DNA of 64,000 nt from Streptomyces sp. TP-A0356 (GTDB taxonomy: Bacteria > Actinomycetota > Actinomycetes > Streptomycetales > Streptomycetaceae), in the NCBI RefSeq assembly GCF_001417775.1, contig NZ_BBZJ01000012.1, positions 681,100 to 745,099 of the forward strand. The letters are read 5' to 3'. Made by a program: the position numbers and the translations under genes. Position 1 is the stretch's first letter; the number at the start of each line of letters is the position of its first letter. Shown here in pieces: positions 54,658 through 62,737 of the stretch. The notes under the pieces were generated by a model. The model searched no databases and was not told the DNA's origin. It was given only the letters and a program-made list of their open reading frames with translations.

Positions 54658-57597
54658 ATGACCTTTTCATCCGGAGCCGAGAGCGCTTCCAAAGAGATGC
54701 GGCACTGTGCCCACACGCAGCCGGTGGAACGGGAGCGCGAACTCGCCCTGCTCTTCGACCTGTTGCAGCACACGGCCGACGGCCGCCCCGGGCTCGTGCT
54801 GCTGGAGGGACCGGACGGCATCGGCAAGAGCACCCTCCTGCGCTGCCTGATCGCTCGTGCCCACACCGAGGGGTTCACTGTGCTGGAGGCCCAGTGCGAC
54901 CGGGCGGAGCAGGAGAGGACGCCCTTCGCCGTCGTACGCCGGCTGCTGGGACCGCATCTGGAGGCGGCTGCCGGGGTCCCGGTCGAGAGTCCGGCGGCGC
55001 GGGAGTTCGGTGCCGGCTTCGCTCCCAAGCTCATGTGCTGCGACATCAATGCCGACACGGACGTTCCCTACGGTGCACTGGTCGAACTGCACCGGAGGGT
55101 GGCCCGTGTGAGCGCTCGGAGCCCGGTGCTGCTCGCCGTGGACGACGCCGAGCGGGGCGATCCGGCGTCTCTGCGGTTCCTGGCGCACACCGCTCGACGG
55201 CTGGCGGAGCTGCCGATCCTGCTGGTCGTGTCGCGGCGTCCCGGAGCCGATGCCCCGCCCCTGGACGAGATGGCGTCCCAGCCGATGTGCCGCGTGGTGC
55301 GGCCCCGTCCGCTCACCGAGCGAGGCATCGGCCACATCGCCCAACGCCTCTCGGGGGACGCCGGCGACGCGGAGTTCCGCAACGCCTGCCTGGCAGCCAC
55401 GAACGGCAATCCCCTCCTCGTCACGCGCCTGCTGGCCGCGCTGCACCACGAGGGCCAGCCGCTGACCGCCGCCGGCCTCGCCGGCACGCGGTCCGAGGAC
55501 GTCACGCTCTTCAACCGCCGTGTCGTACGGATGCTGCACCGGCAGCCGGTCACCACTCTGCGGGCGGCGCGTGCGATGGCCGTGCTCGGTGACGGGGCGC
55601 CCTCCGAACTGTGCGCCGTGCTCGCCCTGCTCGACTCCGCCGTGTTCGCACAGTCCGTGCTGGCGCTGGGCGCCATCGGCCTGGTGTCGGCACCGCTGGA
55701 CACCCGGGGCTGGTCGTTCACACACGATCTGATGCGGGAGGCCGTCCTGGCGGACATGCCGCCGCAGCAGCGGACGGCCGCGCACCGCCGCGCGGCGCGG
55801 CTGCTCCATGACGTGGGCGCGCCCGCCGACCAGGTCGCCGAGCACCTGCGGTTGTCCGGCGCGCCCGTCGTCGAGCCCTGGGCACGCGCGGTCCTGCGCG
55901 AGACGGCCCGCGCGGCGGTCCGGCGTGGAGCCCATACCCGGGCCGTGGAGCTGCTGCGGCGCTGTGTGCCGGAGGACGCCGAGACGGCCGGCGACACGTC
56001 GCTGCTCGTGGAGCTCGGCCTCGCCGAGATCCGACGGGACGTCACGGAGGGCATCCGGCACCTGATGCTCGCGCTGCCCCGGACGAAGGGCCCGGAGCAG
56101 CGCCTGACCGTCCACACCGCGCTCGTCGGTGCACTGGTCCGCACCGGACAGTTACCGCGCGCCGTGGAGCTGCTGCACCGTTACCGCGCGGAGGCCGGGC
56201 ACGACGCGGGCGACGCCCTGCTGCTGGAGGCCCATATGCTTCTGGCGTCGCACGACAACCTGCTGTCCTTCACCCAGCTGCGCGACATGGTGAGCTTCGA
56301 TCTGGGCCTGCCGGGCGACACGGCCGGCGAGCGGGCACTGCTGGCCATCCGAGCGGTCATCTCCGTGGCCCGAATGGACCGCGTCGCGGAGGCCGTCTCG
56401 GCGGCACGGCTGATCACCCGCCGCGGGATGCCGACAACCGATTCGCCGGGCTCCCTGAGCACGGCGGCCTCGGTGTTGCTGTACGCGGACCGCCCGCGAG
56501 AGGCGGACACCGCTCTTCGCCGGCTCATAGACGGTGCCCACGTGTCGGGCGAAATACAGTACGTCGCTCTCCTGGCGCTCAGTGCGGACGCCTGTCAGCG
56601 GCAGGGTGCGCTGGGAGAGGCACTGGACTCCACCGCGGTGGCCCTGGAGGGGACACCTCCCGAGCAGATGGGTCCCTTCCACGCGCTGGCGGCGGCGGCG
56701 CGGGTACAGGCTCTCCTCGACCTGGGCCGGGGGGCCGACGCTGCCGCGCTGGTCGCACGCTCGCCAGAGCCCTCGGCCGACAGCGGCTGGCAGTGGAACG
56801 AATACCTCGGCGCGCGGGGCCGGTTGCGACTGGCCGAGGGCGATGCGCGTTCGGCCCTGTCCGACCTGCTGGAGTGCGGCAGGCGGCAGCGTGAGTGGGA
56901 GCGCATCAGTCCGGCGATCTCCCCGTGGTGGTACTGGGCGGGCAGGGCGTACCTGGAGCTGGGGGACACGACGGCCTGCGGCCAACTGGCCGAGGAGGTC
57001 GTCTCCCTTGCCCGGCAAGGCGATCTGCCGTGCGCGCTCGGGGCGGGTCTGGAACTGCTGGCCGCCGCACGCGGTGACCGGGCCGGGCTGCCTCTGCTGG
57101 AAGAGGCCGAGACGGTGCTGGAAGAGACTGACGCGGCGCTGACCCTGACGCGCGTGAGGGTGGCGCGGGGACGGGCGCTGTACGCCGACGGTCAGACGCA
57201 GGCGGCGCGCAAGGTACTACGGCAGGGGCTGGAGACGGCCTACGCGCACGGATCGCGTCCGTTGTACGCCGAAGCCCGTCAGGCCCTGCTCACCACCGGT
57301 GCCCGGCCGAGGCGCCCCATGTCCACGGGGCTCGGGTCCCTGACACGCAGTGAACTGCAGGTCGCTCGACTGGCCTCCGAGGGACAGAGCAACTCCGAGA
57401 TCGCCGAAGTCTTCTTCGTCACCCAGCGGACGGTCGAGGCACATCTGACCTCCGTCTACCGCAAGCTGGGCGTGTCCGGCCGGCGCGGTCTGCGCGGAGC
57501 GCTCGCCGATGCGGATGCCACGTCGACGCATTCCCGTGAAGGCCGGCACGGCCGCGCCGCGAAAGGCCATGCGCTCCGGGAGGGCGGCGCGGCCTGA
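54658..57597 (+). CDS. LAL family (LuxR) regulator 1, with TTA codon
   Basis: 979 residues. N-terminal AAA-like ATPase: Walker A EGPDGIGKST (near 53), Walker B VLLAVDDAE (near 155). A long TPR-like middle follows. C-terminal LuxR helix-turn-helix LTRSELQVARLASEGQSNSE, then FFVTQRTVEAHLTSVYRKL (near 900-945). LAL proteins activate polyketide clusters. Codon 499 (56152-56154) is TTA, so translation should depend on bldA tRNA. ATG 54658 is preceded by GGGGGGCAAGG. Confidence 0.93.
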   Translation: MTFSSGAESASKEMRHCAHTQPVERERELALLFDLLQHTADGRPGLVLLEGPDGIGKSTLLRCLIARAHTEGFTVLEAQCDRAEQERTPFAVVRRLLGPHLEAAAGVPVESPAAREFGAGFAPKLMCCDINADTDVPYGALVELHRRVARVSARSPVLLAVDDAERGDPASLRFLAHTARRLAELPILLVVSRRPGADAPPLDEMASQPMCRVVRPRPLTERGIGHIAQRLSGDAGDAEFRNACLAATNGNPLLVTRLLAALHHEGQPLTAAGLAGTRSEDVTLFNRRVVRMLHRQPVTTLRAARAMAVLGDGAPSELCAVLALLDSAVFAQSVLALGAIGLVSAPLDTRGWSFTHDLMREAVLADMPPQQRTAAHRRAARLLHDVGAPADQVAEHLRLSGAPVVEPWARAVLRETARAAVRRGAHTRAVELLRRCVPEDAETAGDTSLLVELGLAEIRRDVTEGIRHLMLALPRTKGPEQRLTVHTALVGALVRTGQLPRAVELLHRYRAEAGHDAGDALLLEAHMLLASHDNLLSFTQLRDMVSFDLGLPGDTAGERALLAIRAVISVARMDRVAEAVSAARLITRRGMPTTDSPGSLSTAASVLLYADRPREADTALRRLIDGAHVSGEIQYVALLALSADACQRQGALGEALDSTAVALEGTPPEQMGPFHALAAAARVQALLDLGRGADAAALVARSPEPSADSGWQWNEYLGARGRLRLAEGDARSALSDLLECGRRQREWERISPAISPWWYWAGRAYLELGDTTACGQLAEEVVSLARQGDLPCALGAGLELLAAARGDRAGLPLLEEAETVLEETDAALTLTRVRVARGRALYADGQTQAARKVLRQGLETAYAHGSRPLYAEARQALLTTGARPRRPMSTGLGSLTRSELQVARLASEGQSNSEIAEVFFVTQRTVEAHLTSVYRKLGVSGRRGLRGALADADATSTHSREGRHGRAAKGHALREGGAA

Positions 57598-58598
57598 CCG
57601 CGGACCGGCGCGCCGGGCGGCCGCCGGGGACCACGGGACTTCCCGGGCGGGGCACCTGGTGAGCGTGCCCCGCGGTCCGGGGCGCCGAAGCAGGGGAGAA
57701 GAGAGTGGGTGCCGGGCGTCGCGACGTCGCCGCGGAGATCCGTCAGAAGGGCCCTGGCGTACCGGCTCGATGCTCAGGGTGCATTCCCAGCCAAACACAG
57801 ACCCCGGGACGCGTCTAATGACTGGCCACATCCGGCGTTCTCGACATCCCCGCCGGTCCATGTTTCTGACCTCTATTCAATTACTGACGAGTAAATGACT
57901 ATTCGCTTACTGAGCCGTCACCCCGGAACTCGGTGCGGAAGCATTCGTTCCGCCATGTCGACCGCCGGGGAATGACGCATTCCGCTCCCTGCGGGCGCGC
58001 AACCCACGGAGCGCCGTCCCGATCATGCTCCTCACCTGGGGGACAGGACATGACGTCGCCTCGGGCCGCGACCCCGGGCGGGGCGGGCTCCGCGGTCCGG
58101 GCCGTCGACGCCGACCACGATTCAATAGCAATGAATTCTGCTACCGCGCTTTAACAAGTACTACTTGCCCAAAGACACCTAGCTGTGATCTGCTCATGCT
58201 CAAGGGTTAAAGCACCGATGAGCGCACCTCAGGACTCCTCACATGAACGGATCCATGTATCGCTCGGAAAACGGGCCAAGATTCCGTCCTGTTGTCTCAG
58301 GTCCGCGGTCCGCCGGCCTCACGACCCGACGGTTCCTCTCCCGGCGCCAGGGGAGCCGGGGTCGCATCACGAGCACGCGACGGTGCCCGGCACGCATCTG
58401 ATGACCGTCTCCCACGGGCCGCCCAGGCATCCCGTTCCCCTCCGTCGGCAGGACACCGCCGCCGACGGAGGGCACGAGCGGTGTCTCGTGGGGGAGGACT
58501 TCGACAGCACGCTCACGGCGGCCCGCTCCGCGCATGGGGTGATCGGGTCGCGCCGGCCGTCCTCGGCACGGTCCGAGTAGTGGAGGAAGGGACAAGCG
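57598..58598. other. 1-kb gap between LAL genes, with palindrome
   Basis: No convincing coding sequence. Holds AT-rich patches at 57870-57915 (with TTACTGA repeated at 57881 and 57907) and 58125-58210. A perfect 13-bp palindrome CAAGTA-C-TACTTG lies at 58155-58167. Probably the promoter region of LAL2. Also contains a 19-bp sequence (57732-57750) identical to one at 25852-25870. Confidence 0.5.
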
Positions 58599-61424
58599 AT
58601 GTTGCTGGAGCGCGAGTCCGAACTGGCCGTGATGGCCGAGGCCCTGCGTGGGGAGGGGCGAAGCCAGGGTTCGTTCACGGTCGTCCAAGGTGCTTTCGGC
58701 ACGGGCAAGTCTGCGCTCCTGCAGGTTGTCGGCGAACTCGGCCGCGAGCTTGGCGCCTTGGTCCTCAGGGCCCAGGCGGCGGCGACTGAGCGGGAGTTCT
58801 CCTTCGGTGTCGCTCGGCAACTGGCCGAGCCCGTCCTCGTCCAGGCCGCGGAGTCCGACGCCGAACACTGGGTGAAGGAGGCCGCGGAGCAGGCGGGTCT
58901 GCCCGCGCCGAAGAGCGGCCGATGGGCACATGATCTGGCCTGGCCGCCCATGACACAGCATCAGTCGCGGGTCTGGCTCGACGCCCTGGTGAACAGCATG
59001 GCCCGGGACCGGGCCGTACTGATCATGGTCGACGACGTGCACTGGGCCGACTCGGAGTCATTGCAGACCCTGCTCCGCACGGCACGCGCGCGTCGGCGCC
59101 GAACGCTTCTCGTGTGCTCGGTCATGGCGGGGGACGTTCGGACCGCACGCCCGAGCGTCCGCGACCTGCTGGCCCTTGGCGACAGGACGGTGGATCTGCC
59201 GCCCCTGAGCACCGTCGGCACGCGCAAGGTCATCGAGACCGTCTTCGAGGAGGCGCCGGACGCGGCATTCATCCACGCCTGCCAGGACCGCTCCGGAGGC
59301 AATCCGCTTTTGCTGCGTGCCATTGTCGACGACGCGCAGTTCCACGGCCTGCGGCCCACGGCACGTGACGCCGCCGCGGCCGCCGCGCTGCGCCCCGCTC
59401 AGGTGCGCCGACGGCTGCTGGCGTTCCTGCAGTCGCTGCCGGACCACATTCTGCGGACCGCCCGCGCCATGACGGTTCTCGGCGAGCACACCGCGCCGCA
59501 ACTCCTCACCGAGTTGGCCGCACTGGACGAGGCCCGGCACGCCGAAGCGCTCCTGGTGCTGCGGCGGACTGGAGTGGTCGACGACCCCGCACGGGGTCTC
59601 ACGGTCGGAACCGTACTGCGGGACGTGCTGGAGGAGAGCATGCCCCTGGAGGAGCGTGCGGCGATGCGGGGCATGGCCGCGGAACTGCTGCACCGTACGG
59701 GCCACCCCGTCGAGCACGCCGCCGAGCACCTGATGTCCGTCGTGAGCCTGCAGGACCGGGACGCGGTCGCGATCCTGCGTACGGCCGCGGACAGCGCGTT
59801 GCGCCGCGGCTCGGCGCGGGACGCGGCACGTTATCTGCACCGGGCCCTTCTCGACACCTCTGCCCCCGACCCGGACCGGGCCCGGGTGCTCATCGACCTG
59901 GCACACGCCGAGCGCAGCTTCGCCACAGCGGCTTCGCAGCGCCATATGGCCGAGGCCGTACGCCTGCTGGGGACGGTCCAGGAGCGGGCGGCGGCCCTCG
60001 CCCGACTGGGCCCCCTCCTGGTGGAGCCCGGCGTCTTGTGCATCGACGGGTTGATGAGAGGGGTGTCGGCGGATCTGAGCTCCTCCGGTTCCCCCGACGT
60101 TCTGGACCGGGATCTGGCCCTGCGGCTGGAGGCGCGGGAACACTGCCTTGCGGCGCAGGATCGCTCACGACTACCGATGGCCCTCCGCCGACTGCGGGAA
60201 CTCGGTCCACAGCCCTCTTTGCGGACCGTGGGCGAACGGGAACTCGTCAATGCGCTGATCCACCTGTCCATGGTGGCCAACGCGGCACCGGCCGACGAAC
60301 TGGCACAGCTGGCGACGCGGTTGCTCGCGCATGAACCGCCGTCACCGGCCCATGTGCACACCACGCTGCCCCTCACCGTCAACATCCTGGCGGCAGCCGG
60401 GCAGACCGCGGGCGCGGCCAGATGGCTCAGGGAGGCCCACCGGCTCGCGGAACGGCGCGGCGGAGACGTCGAACAGGCCGTCATCCGGGCAGAACAGGCG
60501 CTCATCGCGCTCGCCGACGGGAATCTCGCCTCGGCCCGCGCCAAGGTCCTTCATGCCGACGCCCTGGCAGGTCCGGAGATGAGCGGGTTCCCCACGGTCT
60601 GTGCGGCCGTCCTGGCCATTGTGGCGCTGAACACCGGTGAGCCGGAGCTGGCCGAACACATCCTCACCCAGCACCGGTTGAGCGCGGAGAACCAGCATCT
60701 GGCCGCTCTGCTGCACATGGCCCGAGGGGTGCTCGCGGCCCGGCGGAGCGAGGCACGCGTGGCTCTCGACCACTTCCGTGTCGCGGGTCAGCACATGGAG
60801 CAGATCGGCTGGCGCAATCCGGTCACGCTCCCCTGGTCCTCCTGTGCCGCCCTGATGCATCACCGCCTGGGCGAGGTCGAGCAAGCCATCGTCGCCGGCC
60901 GGACGGAGGTCGAGCGGGCCCGCAGGTGGGGCGCCCCCACGGTGCTGGGCCGGGCACTCGTCGTGCTGGGCCGCGTCATTCCGGGGCATGGCGGGGCCGA
61001 AGTCCTCGAAGAGGCCGTGGACGTCCTGGAGAAGGGGACCAACGGCTATGAACTGTGCCGGGCGCTGTACGCGCTCGGCAAGCGGCCGGAAACAGACAGC
61101 GCACGCAGGGAAATCTCTCTGAAACGTGCCCTCGCTCTCGCGACCGAATGCGATTCAGCCGGACTGACCGAAAGGATCCGTCAGTTTCTCGGCAATCATG
61201 AGAATGAGCCGCCCAAGGGCGCGCCCTCGTTGACACGGTCCGAGAACAGGGTGACGCGTCTCGCTGTTGCCGGAATGAGTAATCAAGAGATTTCCGCCAC
61301 GCTGAAGATTTCACTGCGCATGGTGGAGAAGCATTTGACCAGCTCTTACCGGAAGCTTGGCATCAGCGGCAGACCGAGCTTGCCCGATGCCCTAGCGGAA
61401 CTTGATTCCCGCACAGACACCTGA
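58599..61424 (+). CDS. LAL family (LuxR) regulator 2
   Basis: 941 residues. Walker A VVQGAFGTGKSALL (near 35), Walker B VLIMVDDVHWAD (near 145), TPR-like middle, and the C-terminal LuxR HTH: SLTRSENRVTRLAVAGMSNQ, then SLRMVEKHLTSSYRKLG (near 875-930). No TTA codon noticed. GGAAGG precedes the ATG. The last 120 codons are less GC-rich than the rest (for example GAGATTTCC, GGAATGAGT), hinting at a different history of the HTH end. Paired LALs are common in large macrolide clusters. Confidence 0.93.
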   Translation: MLLERESELAVMAEALRGEGRSQGSFTVVQGAFGTGKSALLQVVGELGRELGALVLRAQAAATEREFSFGVARQLAEPVLVQAAESDAEHWVKEAAEQAGLPAPKSGRWAHDLAWPPMTQHQSRVWLDALVNSMARDRAVLIMVDDVHWADSESLQTLLRTARARRRRTLLVCSVMAGDVRTARPSVRDLLALGDRTVDLPPLSTVGTRKVIETVFEEAPDAAFIHACQDRSGGNPLLLRAIVDDAQFHGLRPTARDAAAAAALRPAQVRRRLLAFLQSLPDHILRTARAMTVLGEHTAPQLLTELAALDEARHAEALLVLRRTGVVDDPARGLTVGTVLRDVLEESMPLEERAAMRGMAAELLHRTGHPVEHAAEHLMSVVSLQDRDAVAILRTAADSALRRGSARDAARYLHRALLDTSAPDPDRARVLIDLAHAERSFATAASQRHMAEAVRLLGTVQERAAALARLGPLLVEPGVLCIDGLMRGVSADLSSSGSPDVLDRDLALRLEAREHCLAAQDRSRLPMALRRLRELGPQPSLRTVGERELVNALIHLSMVANAAPADELAQLATRLLAHEPPSPAHVHTTLPLTVNILAAAGQTAGAARWLREAHRLAERRGGDVEQAVIRAEQALIALADGNLASARAKVLHADALAGPEMSGFPTVCAAVLAIVALNTGEPELAEHILTQHRLSAENQHLAALLHMARGVLAARRSEARVALDHFRVAGQHMEQIGWRNPVTLPWSSCAALMHHRLGEVEQAIVAGRTEVERARRWGAPTVLGRALVVLGRVIPGHGGAEVLEEAVDVLEKGTNGYELCRALYALGKRPETDSARREISLKRALALATECDSAGLTERIRQFLGNHENEPPKGAPSLTRSENRVTRLAVAGMSNQEISATLKISLRMVEKHLTSSYRKLGISGRPSLPDALAELDSRTDT

Positions 61425-61711
61425 CCGTAACCTTCGAGGGCAGCGATCGGTCACCTTGTGTCACTACGGGCAGAAAACGGTCCGCCGAACACAGACTCGG
61501 GCATGAAGCCTGCCCGTACGGTCACCTGCCGCCAACAGGGCCCTCACGGCGGGGACTCCATGTTGACCGTTTCCAAGGTTCACAATCGATCACTCTCGGC
61601 GACCAGTGACACCAATGGTGCACTTTCGGCCATACCACTGCCCATCGGTCGTCCGGAACCGCACCACCGAACCACCGAACCACAGTGTTTTGTCGCCGTG
61701 CAAAAGTTTGC

Positions 61712-61740
61712 TTGACCTGCTCCTAGAGCATTTCTAGGCT
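61712..61740 (+). promoter_or_regulatory. Promoter with palindrome for the PAS-LuxR gene
   Basis: TTGACC (61712-61717) and TAGGCT (61735-61740) are spaced 17 bp, a good sigma-70-type promoter. Between them CCTAGA (61722-61727) and TCTAGG (61733-61738) form a perfect inverted repeat with a 5-bp spacer, well placed for a repressor or for autoregulation. The remaining gap (61425-61711) shows no gene. Confidence 0.5.
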
Positions 61741-61865
61741 CAAAACGCAGATGATGAGTGCGGTCCCGAGTGAACACATCCGTGCATCTACGAAAGGGGA
61801 CCCGCCCTTATCGACACCGCGTCAGCGGTGAGCCCTCCCCCACAAGGAAAGACGGTACGTCGGTA

Positions 61866-62582
61866 GTGACCACAAGAACCGCAAGCGGCCCGATCAGCAG
61901 AGGGCAAGCAACGGCCGGCTCGACTTCCGTACCCCGTAGGCACTCTCCCTTAGAAGGAAGACCGCACTCCGCAGCGATTCACTATCGTACCTACATGGCT
62001 CATCTGTCTCCGGACATGGAGATCATGGCAGCGGAAGCCGATTTCTCGCGGCAGTTCGGCCGGTCGCCGGCCGAGACGTGCGGCCGCAGCCTCTACGACC
62101 TCCTGCATCCCAGTTCGCCCACGGTGTTGAACAAGCACTTCGCGCGCCTGTCCGAGGGCCGCTGCAACCGCTTCACCGAGCGTGTGGTCGGCCTGGGAGA
62201 CGCCGGGCATGCCTTCTCCGGGGAGCTGACCGGGATAGCGGTCAAGGACACCGAAGGACACCTCTCCGGCATCGTCGTCCTGGTCCGTCCGGACGAGGAC
62301 ATGTCCGGATCCACCGCGGACGACGACCCGATCAATCCACGCACGCGTCTGCTCAGCAAGCTCGACGCGCAGGTTCTGGAGGGCGTCGCCAGCGGCGCCT
62401 CCACGGTGCAACTGGCCGCCCGCCTGTACTTGAGCCGTCAGGGCGTCGAGTACCACGTCGGGTTGATGCTGCGCAAACTCAAGGCTCCCAACAGGGCGGC
62501 GCTTGTGGCCCGGGCGCATTCCATGGGGATGCTCACGGTGGGCCACTGGCCGCCGCGCGTTCTGCCGGAGTTCATCAAGTAA
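61866..62582 (+). CDS. PAS-LuxR regulator, PimM-like, with TTA codon
   Basis: 238 residues from GTG 61866. N-terminal PAS domain (AAIHYRTYMAHLSPDMEIM, FSRQFGRSPAETCGRSLYDL, near 40-140) and C-terminal LuxR HTH (LDAQVLEGVASGASTVQLAA, then LSRQGVEYHVGLMLRKLKAP, near 165-215). This layout is that of PimM/AmphRIV regulators. A TTA codon at 61950-61952 lies in frame. The start is uncertain: ATG 61995 gives a 195-residue protein near PimM length but cuts the conserved pre-PAS segment, and GTG 61758 is also in frame. Probable activator of this cluster. Confidence 0.9.
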   Translation: MTTRTASGPISRGQATAGSTSVPRRHSPLEGRPHSAAIHYRTYMAHLSPDMEIMAAEADFSRQFGRSPAETCGRSLYDLLHPSSPTVLNKHFARLSEGRCNRFTERVVGLGDAGHAFSGELTGIAVKDTEGHLSGIVVLVRPDEDMSGSTADDDPINPRTRLLSKLDAQVLEGVASGASTVQLAARLYLSRQGVEYHVGLMLRKLKAPNRAALVARAHSMGMLTVGHWPPRVLPEFIK

Positions 62583-62635
62583 CGGCGCCACCCGACGCCG
62601 CCCTCGTCCAGGGCGCTGGTCAGGTCCTTGCGTTC

Positions 62636-62685
62636 CTCAGCACGGAGGCCGTGCCGCTTCGAAGCGGCACGGCCTCCGTGCTGAG
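62636..62685. terminator. 50-bp perfect palindrome, terminator of PAS-LuxR and PKS genes
   Basis: CTCAGCACGGAGGCCGTGCC-GCTTC mirrored exactly to CTGAG. It lies between the convergent PAS-LuxR gene (ends 62582) and the PKS gene (ends 62738), serving both. Confidence 0.92.
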
Positions 62686-62737
62686 GGGGGCGATCCACCG
62701 TATGGGTGCGGGTCGGCGTCCGCACCCCAAGGCGGGG

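Noticed and set aside
57509..57898. Plus-strand open frame after LAL1
   Set aside because: Overlaps the end of LAL1 in another frame; Arg-rich, with no ribosome site.
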